DNA of 64,000 nucleotides from Siphonodentalium dalli (GCA_032622095.1 CP136064.1:190139794-190203793); one strand, 5' to 3'. Positions 45,426 through 58,394 are shown, counted from the first letter of the stretch. Notes: generated by a model from the letters alone, not told the origin. Numbers and translations are program-made.

Positions 45426-45497
45426 GGGGATGTAGCTCAGTGGTAGAGCGTTCGCTTCGCATGTGAAAGGCCCCGGGTTCAATCCCCGGCATCTCCA
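45426..45497 (+). tRNA. tRNA-Ala-CGC: tRNA-Ala (CGC), slot C
   Basis: Consensus body. Confidence 0.97.
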
Positions 45498-46269
45498 AGG
45501 AAGGCGAATTTTGTTACAATATCTTGCACTATATTTCATCAATGGCGGGTTTTGGTAAATTTTTACCCCATTCAATCTCATACAAAATTTATAGCACTCG
45601 ATCTATTTTATCAGAGGCTGCTTTTTGGTAATGTTTTGCACTATTCAAATCTCGCACAAAATCCCATGTGTACATTGTCCTGTATTTTTTATAATTTGTT
45701 TTATATATCAGTTCGTTTCATCCCATATTTTAGTTGCGGGAGGTAGCGTCTGTTTCACAGCATCACCCATAGAGACAAGTTGACGTCACAGACATGATGC
45801 ACCATTCGTTCGCAATATGGACACCCAATAATTTAGTTGGTTGTTTGATTACGACATGTTCAAGATCGAAAATTGGGATCGTCAAGGTCGGTCTCGGAAT
45901 ATTGTTAAATGGACACAACTCGTTTAAACCTCAAACAGTACGTATACCTAATATGGAAGTCGGAACAATGCAGGTCGATAAATACACGAAACACCGTTAT
46001 ACTCTAAAAATAGTCTTATCGAAATCACATTAATTTGACAGCTGTTTTCAATTATTTTTTCTCACAGATTGAGACAAACGCTCTTTATGCGTACCGTATA
46101 AGGAATATATAAACAATGAACGCTCGATCTTTATTGTCTCGTGCTGATTAATTTTCCGAAAACAATATGACTTGAATAAGTCACGACATGATATGTATAC
46201 ATTTCATGTATTTCTCGACACATTTTGACCCCGAACCGGGCCTGACGAGGAGGGTGTGTTCTTTGGCCT

Positions 46270-46341
46270 GGGGATGTAGCTCAGTGGTAGAGCGTTCGCT
46301 TTGCATGTGAAAGGCCCCGGGTTCGATCCCCGGCATCTCCA
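46270..46341 (+). tRNA. tRNA-Ala-TGC: tRNA-Ala (UGC), slot A
   Basis: Consensus body, subtype II. Confidence 0.97.
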
Positions 46342-46581
46342 GCACAGTGCTTTCTTTTTATTTGTATGTATGAAGTTTTAATTGCACATGCCGCTGTTAT
46401 GACTGACTGTCGTGATTTCATATACTGGAAAGTCACCATTTGTGAATCGAAACGTTCCGTCCTATATGCATAGCTATTAAATCACAACAAAGCAAATTTA
46501 CCACTTCATCTGACTTCTCATCGAATAATAAATAGCTGTCTAATGTAGTCTCCAAACTTTGACGGACAAATTCTATCAGTT

Positions 46582-46653
46582 GGGGATGTAGCTCAGTGGT
46601 AGAGCGTTCGCTTTGCATGTGAAAGGCCCCGGGTTCGATCCCCGGCATCTCCA
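46582..46653 (+). tRNA. tRNA-Ala-TGC: tRNA-Ala (UGC), slot B
   Basis: Consensus body. Downstream ggatgcaaat allele. Confidence 0.97.
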
Positions 46654-46947
46654 AGAAATACTTTTGCACGAAAGTTAAAATTCGATTATGACGGTTTTGG
46701 TGATATTAATGGATGCAAATAATAGAAACAGCTTTCCCCATCGTTTTTCCGCGTGAAATCACGAAAACGAAAAAATTACTTTTCTGTATGCTCCGATGAT
46801 ATGCTCCGATGCTCCGTGGTATTGTCCTTATATTGCAGTGTAATTTCTATCATTTTATATTGAGATTAACATACTTCTTTTTTTTCGTGGGAAATCAAAG
46901 GATTTATTATTTGTCGACAATAATATGGCCTTGCAATTTTACGGGCC

Positions 46948-47019
46948 GGGGATGTAGCTCAGTGGTAGAGCGTTCGCTTCGCATGTGAAAGGCCCCGGGT
47001 TCAATCCCCGGCATCTCCA
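46948..47019 (+). tRNA. tRNA-Ala-CGC: tRNA-Ala (CGC), slot C
   Basis: Consensus body. Confidence 0.97.
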
Positions 47020-47791
47020 AGGAAGGCGAATTTTGTTACAATATCTTGCACTATATTTCATCAATGGCGGGTTTTGGTAAATTTTTACCCCATTCAATCT
47101 CATACAAAATTTATAGCACTCGATCTATTTTATCAGAGGCTGCTTTTTGGTAATGTTTTGCACTATTCAAATCTCGCACAAAATCCCATGTGTACATTGT
47201 CCTGTATTTTTTATATTTTGTTTTATATATCAGTTCGTTTCATCCCATATTTTAGTTGCGGGAGGTAGCGTCTGTTTCACAGCATCACCCATAGAGACAA
47301 GTTGACGTCACAGACATGATGCACCATTCGTTCGCAATATGGACACCCAATAATTTAGTTGGTTGTTTGATTACGACATGTTCAAGATCGAAAATTGGGA
47401 TCGTCAAGGTCGGTCTCGGAATATTGTTAAATGGACACAACTCGTTTAAACCTCAAACAGTACGTATACCTAATATGGAAGTCGGAACAATGCAGGTCGA
47501 TAAATACACGAAACACCGTTATACTCTAAAAATAGTCTTATCGAAATCACATTAATTTGACAGCTGTTTTCAATTATTTTTTCTCACAGATTGAGACAAA
47601 CGCTCTTTATGCGTACCGTATAAGGAATATATAAACAATGAACGCTCGATCTTTATTGTCTCGTGCTGATTAATTTTCCGAAAACAATATGACTTGAATA
47701 AGTCACGACATGATATGTATACATTTCATGTATTTCTCGACACATTTTGACCCCGAACGGGGCCTGACTAGGAGGGTATGTTCTTTGGCCT

Positions 47792-47863
47792 GGGGATGTA
47801 GCTCAGTGGTAGAGCGTTCGCTTTGCATGTGAAAGGCCCCGGGTTCGATCCCCGGCATCTCCA
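47792..47863 (+). tRNA. tRNA-Ala-TGC: tRNA-Ala (UGC), slot A
   Basis: Consensus body, subtype I. A 24-bp deletion in the trailer (ctttttgcac at 47876) keeps the T5 run. The same deletion follows 50807. Confidence 0.97.
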
Positions 47864-48079
47864 GCACAGTGCTTACTTTTTGCACATGCCGCTGTTATGA
47901 CTGACTGTCGTGATTTCATATACTGGAAAGTCACCATTTGTGAATCGAAACATTCCGTCCTATATGCATAGCTATTAAATCACAACAAAGCAAATTTACC
48001 ACTTCATCTGACTTCTCATCGAATAATAAATAGCTGTCTAATGTAGTCTCCAAACTTTGACGGACAAATTCTATCAGTT

Positions 48080-48151
48080 GGGGATGTAGCTCAGTGGTAG
48101 AGCGTTCGCTTTGCATGTGAAAGGCCCCGGGTTCTATCCCCGGCATCTCCA
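48080..48151 (+). tRNA. tRNA-Ala-TGC: tRNA-Ala (UGC), slot B, G57T
   Basis: 72 nt with T loop TTCTATC (G to T at 48135, canonical position 57). Position 57 is almost always a purine, and the change also breaks the B box core (ggttcta), so both folding and pol III factor binding may suffer. Confidence 0.9.
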
Positions 48152-48445
48152 AGAAATACTTTTGCACGAAAGTTAAAATTCGATTATGACGGTTTTGGTG
48201 ATATTAATGGATGCAAATAATAGAAACAGCTTTCCCCATCGTTTTTCCGCGTGAAATCACGAAAACGAAAAAATTACTTTTCTGTATGCTCCGATGATAT
48301 GCTCCGATGCTCCGTGGTATTGTTCTTATATTGCAGTGTAATTTCTATCATTTTATATTGAGATTAACATACTTCTTTTTTTTCGTGGGAAATCAAAGGA
48401 TTTATTATTTGTCGACAATAATATGGCCTTGCAATTTTACGGGCC

Positions 48446-48512
48446 GGGGATGTAGCTCAGTGGTAGAGCGTTCGCATGTGAAAGGCCCCGGGTTCAATCC
48501 CCGGCATCTCCA
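48446..48512 (+). pseudogene. tRNA-Ala slot C lacking the anticodon (67 nt)
   Basis: Reads gcgttcgcatgtg where intact copies read gcgttcgcttcgcatgtg. One of two adjacent TTCGC repeats (anticodon stem and loop) is gone, removing five bases including the CGC anticodon context, so no seven-base anticodon loop can form. The D arm, T arm and acceptor are intact and both boxes remain, so it could still be transcribed. The flanks are unremarkable. Confidence 0.93.
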
Positions 48513-49284
48513 AGGAAGGCGAATTTTGTTACAATATCTTGCACTATATTTCATCAATGGCGGGTTTTGGTAAATTTTTACCCCATTCAATCTCATACAA
48601 AATTTATAGCACTCGATCTATTTTATCAGAGGCTGCTTTTTGGTAATGTTTTGCACTATTCAAATCTCGCACAAAATCCCATGTGTACATTGTCCTGTAT
48701 TTTTTATAATTTGTTTTATATATCAGTTCGTTTCATCCCATATTTTAGTTGCGGGAGGTAGCGTCTGTTTCACAGTATCACCCATAGAGACAAGTTGACG
48801 TCACAGACATGATGCACCATTCGTTCGCAATATGGACACCCAATAATTTAGTTGGTTGTTTGATTACGACATGTTCAAGATCGAAAATTGGGATCGTCAA
48901 GGTCGGTCTCGGAATATTGTTAAATGGACACAACTCGTTTAAACCTCAAACAGTACGTATACCTAATATGGAAGTCGGAACAATGCAGGTCGATAAATAC
49001 ACGAAACACCGTTATACTCTAAAAATAGTCTTATCGAAATCACATTAATTTGACAGCTGTTTTCAATTATTTTTTCTCACAGATTGAGACAAACGCTCTT
49101 TATGCGTACCGTATAAGGAATATATAAACAATGAACGCTCGATCTTTATTGTCTCGTGCTGATTAATTTTCCGAAAACAATATGACTTGAATAAGTCACG
49201 ACATGATATGTATACATTTCATGTATTTCTCGACACATTTTGACCCCGAACGGGGCCTGACGAGGAGGGTATGTTCTTTGGCCT

Positions 49285-49356
49285 GGGGATGTAGCTCAGT
49301 GGTAGAGCGTTCGCTTTGCATGTGAAAGGCCCCGGGTTCGATCCCCGGCATCTCCA
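49285..49356 (+). tRNA. tRNA-Ala-TGC: tRNA-Ala (UGC), slot A
   Basis: Consensus body. Subtype I 5' flank but subtype II trailer (gctttc), so the flanks are mosaic across the gene. Confidence 0.97.
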
Positions 49357-49596
49357 GCACAGTGCTTTCTTTTTATTTGTATGTATGAAGTTTTAATTGC
49401 ACATGCCGCTGTTATGACTGACTGTCGTGATTTCATATACTGGAAAGTCACCATTTGTGAATCGAAACGTTCCGTCCTATATGCATAGCTATTAAATCAC
49501 AACAAAGCAAATTTACCACTTCATCTGACTTCTCATCGAATAATAAATAGCTGTCTAATGTAGTCTCCAAACTTTGACGGACAAATTCTATCAGTT

Positions 49597-49668
49597 GGGG
49601 ATGTAGCTCAGTGGTAGAGCGTTCGCTTTGCATGTGAAAGGCCCCGGGTTCGATCCCCGGCATCTCCA
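49597..49668 (+). tRNA. tRNA-Ala-TGC: tRNA-Ala (UGC), slot B
   Basis: Consensus body. Confidence 0.97.
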
Positions 49669-49962
49669 AGAAATACTTTTGCACGAAAGTTAAAATTCGA
49701 TTATGACGGTTTTGGTGATATTAATGGATGTAAATAATAGAAACAGCTTTCCCCATCGTTTTTCCGCGTGAAATCACGAAAACGAAAAAATTACTTTTCT
49801 GTATGCTCCGATGATATGCTCCGATGCTCCGTGGTATTGTCCTTATATCGCAGTGTAATTTCTATCATTTTATATTGAGATTAACATACTTCTTTTTTTT
49901 CGTGGGAAATCAAAGGATTTATTATTTGTCGACAATAATATGGCCTTGCAATTTTACGGGCC

Positions 49963-50034
49963 GGGGATGTAGCTCAGTGGTAGAGCGTTCGCTTCGCATG
50001 TGAAAGGCCCCGGGTTCAATCCCCGGCATCTCCA
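49963..50034 (+). tRNA. tRNA-Ala-CGC: tRNA-Ala (CGC), slot C
   Basis: Consensus body. Upstream ttatatcgcag allele. Confidence 0.97.
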
Positions 50035-50806
50035 AGGAAGGCGAATTTTGTTACAATATCTTGCACTATATTTCATCAATGGCGGGTTTTGGTAAATTTT
50101 TACCCCATTCAATCTCATACAAAATTTATAGCACTCGATCTATTTTATCAGAGGCTGCTTTTTGGTAATGTTTTGCACTATTCAAATCTCGCACAAAATC
50201 CCATGTGTACATTGTCCTGTATTTTTTATAATTTGTTTTATATATCAGTTCGTTTCATCCCATATTTTAGTTGCGGGAGGTAGCGTCTGTTTCACAGCAT
50301 CACCCATAGAGACAAGTTGACGTCACAGACATGATGCACCATTCGTTCGCAATATGGACACCCAATAATTTAGTTGGTTGTTTGATTACGACATGTTCAA
50401 GATCGAAAATTGGGATCGTCAAGGTCGGTCTCGGAATATTGTTAAATGGACACAACTCGTTTAAACCTCAAACAGTACGTATACCTAATATGGAAGTCGG
50501 AACAATGCAGGTCGATAAATACACGAAACACCGTTATACTCTAAAAATAGTCTTATCGAAATCACATTAATTTGACAGCTGTTTTCAATTATTTTTTCTC
50601 ACAGATTGAGACAAACGCTCTTTATGCGTACCGTATAAGGAATATATAAACAATGAACGCTCGATCTTTATTGTCTCGTGCTGATTAATTTTCCGAAAAC
50701 AATATGACTTGAATAAGTCACGACATGATATGTATACATTTCATGTATTTCTCGACACATTTTGACCCCGAACGGGGCCTGACGAGGAGGGTATGTTCTT
50801 TGGCCT

Positions 50807-50878
50807 GGGGATGTAGCTCAGTGGTAGAGCGTTCGCTTTGCATGTGAAAGGCCCCGGGTTCGATCCCCGGCATCTCCA
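50807..50878 (+). tRNA. tRNA-Ala-TGC: tRNA-Ala (UGC), slot A
   Basis: Consensus body, subtype I, with the 24-bp trailer deletion. Confidence 0.97.
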
Positions 50879-51094
50879 GCACAGTGCTTACTTTTTGCAC
50901 ATGCCGCTGTTATGACTGACTGTCGTGATTTCATATACTGGAAAGTCACCATTTGTGAATCGAAACGTTCCGTCCTATATGCATAGCTATTAAATCACAA
51001 CAAAGCAAATTTACCACTTCATCTGACTTCTCATCGAATAATAAATAGCTGTCTAATGTAGTCTCCAAACTTTGACGGACAAATTCTATCAGTT

Positions 51095-51166
51095 GGGGAT
51101 GTAGCTCAGTGGTAGAGCGTTCGCTTTGCATGTGAAAGGCCCCGGGTTCGATCCCCGGCATCTCCA
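51095..51166 (+). tRNA. tRNA-Ala-TGC: tRNA-Ala (UGC), slot B
   Basis: Consensus body. First trailer bases changed to tgaaatac. Confidence 0.97.
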
Positions 51167-51460
51167 TGAAATACTTTTGCACGAAAGTTAAAATTCGATT
51201 ATGACGGTTTTGGTGATATTAATGGATGTAAATAATAGAAACAGCTTTCCCCATCGTTTTTCCGCGTGAAATCACGAAAACGAAAAAATTACTTTTCTGT
51301 ATGCTCCGATGATATGCTCCGATGCTCCGTGGTATTGTCCTTATATTGCAGTGTAATTTCTATCATTTTATATTGAGATTAACATACTTCTTTTTTTTCG
51401 TGGGAAATCAAAGGATTTATTATTTGTCGACAATAATATGGCCTTGCAATTTTACGGGCC

Positions 51461-51532
51461 GGGGATGTAGCTCAGTGGTAGAGCGTTCGCTTCGCATGTG
51501 AAAGGCCCCGGGTTCAATCCCCGGCATCTCCA
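51461..51532 (+). tRNA. tRNA-Ala-CGC: tRNA-Ala (CGC), slot C
   Basis: Consensus body. Confidence 0.97.
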
Positions 51533-52305
51533 AGGAAGGCGAATTTTGTTACAATATCTTGCACTATATTTCATCAATGGCGGGTTTTGGTAAATTTTTA
51601 CCCCATTCAATCTCATACAAAATTTATAGCACTCGATCTATTTTATCAGAGGCTGCTTTTTGGTAATGTTTTGCACTATTCAAATCTCGCACAAAATCCC
51701 ATGTGTACATTGTCCTGTATTTTTTATAATTTGTTTTATATATCAGTTCGTTTCATCCCATATTTTAGTTGCGGGAGGTAGCGTCTGTTTCACAGCATCA
51801 CCCATAGAGACAAGTTGACGTCACAGACATGATGCACCATTCGTTCGCAATATGGACACCCAATAATTTAGTTGGTTGTTTGATTACGACATGTTCAAGA
51901 TCGAAAATTGGGATCGTCAAGGTCGGTCTCGGAATATTGTTAAATGGACACAACTCGTTTAAACCTCAAACAGTACGTATACCTAATATGGAAGTCGGAA
52001 CAATGCAGGTCGATAAATACCCGAAACACCGTTATACTCTAAAAATAGTCTTATCGAAATCACATTAATTTGACAGCTGTTTTCAATTATTTTTTTCTCA
52101 CAGATTGAGACAAACGCTCTTTATGCGTACCGTATAAGGAATATATAAACAATGAACGCTCGATCTTTATTGTCTCGTGCTGATTAATTTTCCGAAAACA
52201 ATATGACTTGAATAAGTCACGACATGATATGTATACATTTCATGTATTTCTCGACACATTTTGACCCCGAACCGGGCCTGACGAGGAGGGTGTGTTCTTT
52301 GGCCT

Positions 52306-52377
52306 GGGGATGTAGCTCAGTGGTAGAGCGTTCGCTTTGCATGTGAAAGGCCCCGGGTTCGATCCCCGGCATCTCCA
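52306..52377 (+). tRNA. tRNA-Ala-TGC: tRNA-Ala (UGC), slot A
   Basis: Consensus body, subtype II. The upstream spacer shares atacccgaaac and an extra T with the next unit. Confidence 0.97.
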
Positions 52378-52617
52378 GCACAGTGCTTTCTTTTTATTTG
52401 TATGTATGAAGTTTTAATTGCACATGCCGCTGTTATGACTGACTGTCGTGATTTCATATACTGGAAAGTCACCATTTGTGAATCGAAACGTTCCGTCCTA
52501 TATGCATAGCTATTAAATCACAACAAAGCAAATTTACCACTTCATCTGACTTCTCATCGAATAATAAATAGCTGTCTAATGTAGTCTCCAAACTTTGAGG
52601 GACAAATTCTATCAGTT

Positions 52618-52689
52618 GGGGATGTAGCTCAGTGGTAGAGCGTTCGCTTTGCATGTGAAAGGCCCCGGGTTCGATCCCCGGCATCTCCA
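52618..52689 (+). tRNA. tRNA-Ala-TGC: tRNA-Ala (UGC), slot B
   Basis: Consensus body. Private tttgagggac upstream; ggatgcaaat allele downstream. Confidence 0.97.
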
Positions 52690-52983
52690 AGAAATACTTT
52701 TGCACGAAAGTTAAAATTCGATTATGACGGTTTTGGTGATATTAATGGATGCAAATAATAGAAACAGCTTTCCCCATCGTTTTTCCGCGTGAAATCACGA
52801 AAACGAAAAAATTACTTTTCTGTATGCTCCGATGATATGCTCCGATGCTCCGTGGTATTGTCCTTATATTGCAGTGTAATTTCTATCATTTTATATTGAG
52901 ATTAACATACTTCTTTTTTTTCGTGGGAAATCAAAGGATTTATTATTTGTCGACAATAATATGGCCTTGCAATTTTACGGGCC

Positions 52984-53055
52984 GGGGATGTAGCTCAGTG
53001 GTAGAGCGTTCGCTTCGCATGTGAAAGGCCCCGGGTTCAATCCCCGGCATCTCCA
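52984..53055 (+). tRNA. tRNA-Ala-CGC: tRNA-Ala (CGC), slot C
   Basis: Consensus body. Confidence 0.97.
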
Positions 53056-53828
53056 AGGAAGGCGAATTTTGTTACAATATCTTGCACTATATTTCATCAA
53101 TGGCGGGTTTTGGTAAATTTTTACCCCATTCAATCTCATACAAAATTTATAGCACTCGATCTATTTTATCAGAGGCTGCTTTTTGGTAATGTTTTGCACT
53201 ATTCAAATCTCGCACAAAATCCCATGTGTACATTGTCCTGTATTTTTTATAATTTGTTTTATATATCAGTTCGTTTCATCCCATATTTTAGTTGCGGGAG
53301 GTAGCGTCTGTTTCACAGCATCACCCATAGAGACAAGTTGACGTCACAGACATGATGCACCATTCGTTCGCAATATGGACACCCAATAATTTAGTTGGTT
53401 GTTTGATTACGACATGTTCAAGATCGAAAATTGGGATCGTCAAGGTCGGTCTCGGAATATTGTTAAATGGACACAACTCGTTTAAACCTCAAACAGTACG
53501 TATACCTAATATGGAAGTCGGAACAATGCAGGTCGATAAATACCCGAAACACCGTTATACTCTAAAAATAGTCTTATCGAAATCACATTAATTTGACAGC
53601 TGTTTTCAATTATTTTTTTCTCACAGATTGAGACAAACGCTCTTTATGCGTACCGTATAAGGAATATATAAACAATGAACGCTCGATCTTTATTGTCTCG
53701 TGCTGATTAATTTTCCGAAAACAATATGACTTGAATAAGTCACGACATGATATGTATACATTTCATGTATTTCTCGACACATTTTGACCCCGAACCGGGC
53801 CTGACGAGGAGGGTGTGTTCTTTGGCCT

Positions 53829-53900
53829 GGGGATGTAGCTCAGTGGTAGAGCGTTCGCTTTGCATGTGAAAGGCCCCGGGTTCGATCCCCGGCATCTCCA
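53829..53900 (+). tRNA. tRNA-Ala-TGC: tRNA-Ala (UGC), slot A
   Basis: Consensus body, subtype II; sister of 52306. Confidence 0.97.
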
Positions 53901-54140
53901 GCACAGTGCTTTCTTTTTATTTGTATGTATGAAGTTTTAATTGCACATGCCGCTGTTATGACTGACTGTCGTGATTTCATATACTGGAAAGTCACCATTT
54001 GTGAATCGAAACGTTCCGTCCTATATGCATAGCTATTAAATCACAACAAAGCAAATTTACCACTTCATCTGACTTCTCATCGAATAATAAATAGCTGTCT
54101 AATGTAGTCTCCAAACTTTGACGGACAAATTCTATCAGTT

Positions 54141-54212
54141 GGGGATGTAGCTCAGTGGTAGAGCGTTCGCTTTGCATGTGAAAGGCCCCGGGTTCGATCC
54201 CCGGCATCTCCA
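54141..54212 (+). tRNA. tRNA-Ala-TGC: tRNA-Ala (UGC), slot B
   Basis: Consensus body, ggatgcaaat allele downstream. Confidence 0.97.
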
Positions 54213-54506
54213 AGAAATACTTTTGCACGAAAGTTAAAATTCGATTATGACGGTTTTGGTGATATTAATGGATGCAAATAATAGAAACAGCTTTCCCCAT
54301 CGTTTTTCCGCGTGAAATCACGAAAACGAAAAAATTACTTTTCTGTATGCTCCGATGATATGCTCCGATGCTCCGTGGTATTGTCCTTATATTGCAGTGT
54401 AATTTCTATCATTTTATATTGAGATTAACATACTTCTTTTTTTTCGTGGGAAATCAAAGGATTTATTATTTGTCGACAATAATATGGCCTTGCAATTTTA
54501 CGGGCC

Positions 54507-54578
54507 GGGGATGTAGCTCAGTGGTAGAGCGTTCGCTTCGCATGTGAAAGGCCCCGGGTTCAATCCCCGGCATCTCCA
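54507..54578 (+). tRNA. tRNA-Ala-CGC: tRNA-Ala (CGC), slot C
   Basis: Consensus body. Confidence 0.97.
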
Positions 54579-55350
54579 AGGAAGGCGAATTTTGTTACAA
54601 TATCTTGCACTATATTTCATCAATGGCGGGTTTTGGTAAATTTTTACCCCATTCAATCTCATACAAAATTTATAGCACTCGATCTATTTTATCAGAGGCT
54701 GCTTTTTGGTAATGTTTTGCACTATTCAAATCTCGCACAAAATCCCATGTGTACATTGTCCTGTATTTTTTATAATTTGTTTTATATATCAGTTCGTTTC
54801 ATCCCATATTTTAGTTGCGGGAGGTAGCGTCTGTTTCACAGCATCACCCATAGAGACAAGTTGACGTCACAGACATGATGCACCATTCGTTCGCAATATG
54901 GACACCCAATAATTTAGTTGGTTGTTTGATTACGACATGTTCAAGATCGAAAATTGGGATCGTCAAGGTCGGTCTCGGAATATTGTTAAATGGACACAAC
55001 TCGTTTAAACCTCAAACAGTACGTATACCTAATATGGAAGTCGGAACAATGCAGGTCGATAAATACACGAAACACCGTTATACTCTAAAAATAGTCTTAT
55101 CGAAATCACATTAATTTGACAGCTGTTTTCAATTATTTTTTCTCACAGATTGAGACAAACGCTCTTTATGCGTACCGTATAAGGAATATATAAACAATGA
55201 ACGCTCGATCTTTATTGTCTCGTGCTGATTAATTTTCCGAAAACAATATGACTTGAATAAGTCACGACATGATATGTATACATTTCATGTATTTCTCGAC
55301 ACATTTTGACCCCGAACCGGGCCTGACGAGGAGGGTGTGTTCTTTGGCCT

Positions 55351-55422
55351 GGGGATGTAGCTCAGTGGTAGAGCGTTCGCTTTGCATGTGAAAGGCCCCG
55401 GGTTCGATCCCCGGCATCTCCA
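55351..55422 (+). tRNA. tRNA-Ala-TGC: tRNA-Ala (UGC), slot A
   Basis: Consensus body, subtype II. Confidence 0.97.
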
Positions 55423-55662
55423 GCACAGTGCTTTCTTTTTATTTGTATGTATGAAGTTTTAATTGCACATGCCGCTGTTATGACTGACTGTCGTGATTTC
55501 ATATACTGGAAAGTCACCATTTGTGAATCGAAACGTTCCGTCCTATATGCATAGCTATTAAATCACAACAAAGCAAATTTACCACTTCATCTGACTTCTC
55601 ATCGAATAATAAATAGCTGTCTAATGTAGTCTCCAAACTTTGACGGACAAATTCTATCAGTT

Positions 55663-55734
55663 GGGGATGTAGCTCAGTGGTAGAGCGTTCGCTTTGCATG
55701 TGAAAGGCCCCGGGTTCGATCCCCGGCATCTCCA
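55663..55734 (+). tRNA. tRNA-Ala-TGC: tRNA-Ala (UGC), slot B
   Basis: Consensus body. Confidence 0.97.
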
Positions 55735-56028
55735 AGAAATACTTTTGCACGAAAGTTAAAATTCGATTATGACGGTTTTGGTGATATTAATGGATGTAAA
55801 TAATAGAAACAGCTTTCCCCATCGTTTTTCCGCGTGAAATCACGAAAACGAAAAAATTACTTTTCTGTATGCTCCGATGATATGCTCCGATGCTCCGTGG
55901 TATTGTCCTTATATTGCAGTGTAATTTCTATCATTTTATATTGAGATTAACATACTTCTTTTTTTTCGTGGGAAATCAAAGGATTTATTATTTGTCGACA
56001 ATAATATGGCCTTGCAATTTTACGGGCC

Positions 56029-56100
56029 GGGAATGTAGCTCAGTGGTAGAGCGTTCGCTTCGCATGTGAAAGGCCCCGGGTTCAATCCCCGGCATCTCCA
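56029..56100 (+). tRNA. tRNA-Ala-CGC: tRNA-Ala (CGC), slot C, G4A
   Basis: The acceptor 5' strand reads GGGAATG (G to A at 56032), giving an A4-C69 mismatch next to the G3:U70 identity pair. The rest is consensus. Charging or 5' processing may be reduced. Confidence 0.92.
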
Positions 56101-56872
56101 AGGAAGGCGAATTTTGTTACAATATCTTGCACTATATTTCATCAATGGCGGGTTTTGGTAAATTTTTACCCCATTCAATCTCATACAAAATTTATAGCAC
56201 TCGATCTATTTTATCAGAGGCTGCTTTTTGGTAATGTTTTGCACTATTCAAATCTCGCACAAAATCCCATGTGTACATTGTCCTGTATTTTTTATAATTT
56301 GTTTTATATATCAGTTCGTTTCATCCCATATTTTAGTTGCGGGAGGTAGCGTCTGTTTCACAGCATCACCCATAGAGACAAGTTGACGTCACAGACATGA
56401 TGCACCATTCGTTCGCAATATGGACACCCAATAATTTAGTTGGTTGTTTGATTACGACATGTTCAAGATCGAAAATTGGGATCGTCAAGGTCGGTCTCGG
56501 AATATTGTTAAATGGACACAACTCGTTTAAACCTCAAACAGTACGTATACCTAATATGGAAGTCGGAACAATGCAGGTCGATAAATACACGAAACACCGT
56601 TATACTCTAAAAATAGTCTTATCGAAATCACATTAATTTGACAGCTGTTTTCAATTATTTTTTCTCACAGATTGAGACAAACGCTCTTTATGCGTACCGT
56701 ATAAGGAATATATAAACAATGAACGCTCGATCTTTATTGTCTCGTGCTGATTAATTTTCCGAAAACAATATGACTTGAATAAGTCACGACATGATATGTA
56801 TACATTTCATGTATTTCTCGACACATTTTGACCCCGAACCGGGCCTGACGAGGAGGGTGTGTTCTTTGGCCT

Positions 56873-56944
56873 GGGGATGTAGCTCAGTGGTAGAGCGTTC
56901 GCTTTGCATGTGAAAGGCCCCGGGTTCGATCCCCGGCATCTCCA
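56873..56944 (+). tRNA. tRNA-Ala-TGC: tRNA-Ala (UGC), slot A
   Basis: Consensus body, subtype II. Confidence 0.97.
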
Positions 56945-57184
56945 GCACAGTGCTTTCTTTTTATTTGTATGTATGAAGTTTTAATTGCACATGCCGCTGT
57001 TATGACTGACTGTCGTGATTTCATATACTGGAAAGTCACCATTTGTGAATCGAAACGTTCCGTCCTATATGCATAGCTATTAAATCACAACAAAGCAAAT
57101 TTACCACTTCATCTGTCTTCTCATCGAATAATAAATAGCTGTCTAATGTAGTCTCCAAACTTTGACGGACAAATTCTATCAGTT

Positions 57185-57256
57185 GGGGATGTAGCTCAGT
57201 GGTAGAGCGTTCGCTTTGCATGTGAAAGGCCCCGGGTTCGATCCCCGGCATCTCCA
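57185..57256 (+). tRNA. tRNA-Ala-TGC: tRNA-Ala (UGC), slot B
   Basis: Consensus body. Private catctgtcttc upstream. Confidence 0.97.
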
Positions 57257-57550
57257 AGAAATACTTTTGCACGAAAGTTAAAATTCGATTATGACGGTTT
57301 TGGTGATATTAATGGATGTAAATAATAGAAACAGCTTTCCCCATCGTTTTTCCGCGTGAAATCACGAAAACGAAAAAATTACTTTTCTGTATGCTCCGAT
57401 GATATGCTCCGATGCTCCGTGGTATTGTCCTTATATCGCAGTGTAATTTCTATCATTTTATATTGAGATTAACATACTTCTTTTTTTTCGTGGGAAATCA
57501 AAGGATTTATTATTTGTCGACAATAATATGGCCTTGCAATTTTACGGGCC

Positions 57551-57622
57551 GGGGATGTAGCTCAGTGGTAGAGCGTTCGCTTCGCATGTGAAAGGCCCCG
57601 GGTTCAATCTCCGGCATCTCCA
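57551..57622 (+). tRNA. tRNA-Ala-CGC: tRNA-Ala (CGC), slot C, C61T
   Basis: C to T at 57610 turns the 53-61 T-stem pair into a G-U wobble, and the B box ends in tct instead of tcc. Probably tolerated. Upstream ttatatcgcag allele. Confidence 0.94.
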
Positions 57623-58394
57623 AGGAAGGCGAATTTTGTTACAATATCTTGCACTATATTTCATCAATGGCGGGTTTTGGTAAATTTTTACCCCATTCAA
57701 TCTCATACAAAATTTATAGCACTCGATCTATTTTATCAGAGGCTGCTTTTTGGTAATGTTTTGCACTATTCAAATCTCGCACAAAATCCCATGTGTACAT
57801 TGTCCTGTATTTTTTATAATTTGTTTTATATATCAGTTCGTTTCATCCCATATTTTAGTTGCGGGAGGTAGCGTCTGTTTCACAGCATCACCCATAGAGA
57901 CAAGTTGACGTCACAGACATGATGCACCATTCGTTCGCAATATGGACACCCAATAATTTAGTTGGTTGTTTGATTACGACATGTTCAAGATCGAAAATTG
58001 GGATCGTCAAGGTCGGTCTCGGAATATTGTTAAATGGACACAACTCGTTTAAACCTCAAACAGTACGTATACCTAATATGGAAGTCGGAACAATGCAGGT
58101 CGATAAATACACGAAACACCGTTATACTCTAAAAATAGTCTTATCGAAATCACATTAATTTGACAGCTGTTTTCAATTATTTTTTCTCACAGATTGAGAC
58201 AAACGCTCTTTATGCGTACCATATAAGGAATATATAAACAATGAACGCTCGATCTTTATTGTCTCGTGCTGATTAATTTTCCGAAAACAATATGACTTGA
58301 ATAAGTCACGACATGATATGTATACATTTCATGTATTTCTCGACACATTTTGACCCCGAACCGGGCCTGACGAGGAGGGTGTGTTCTTTGGCCT

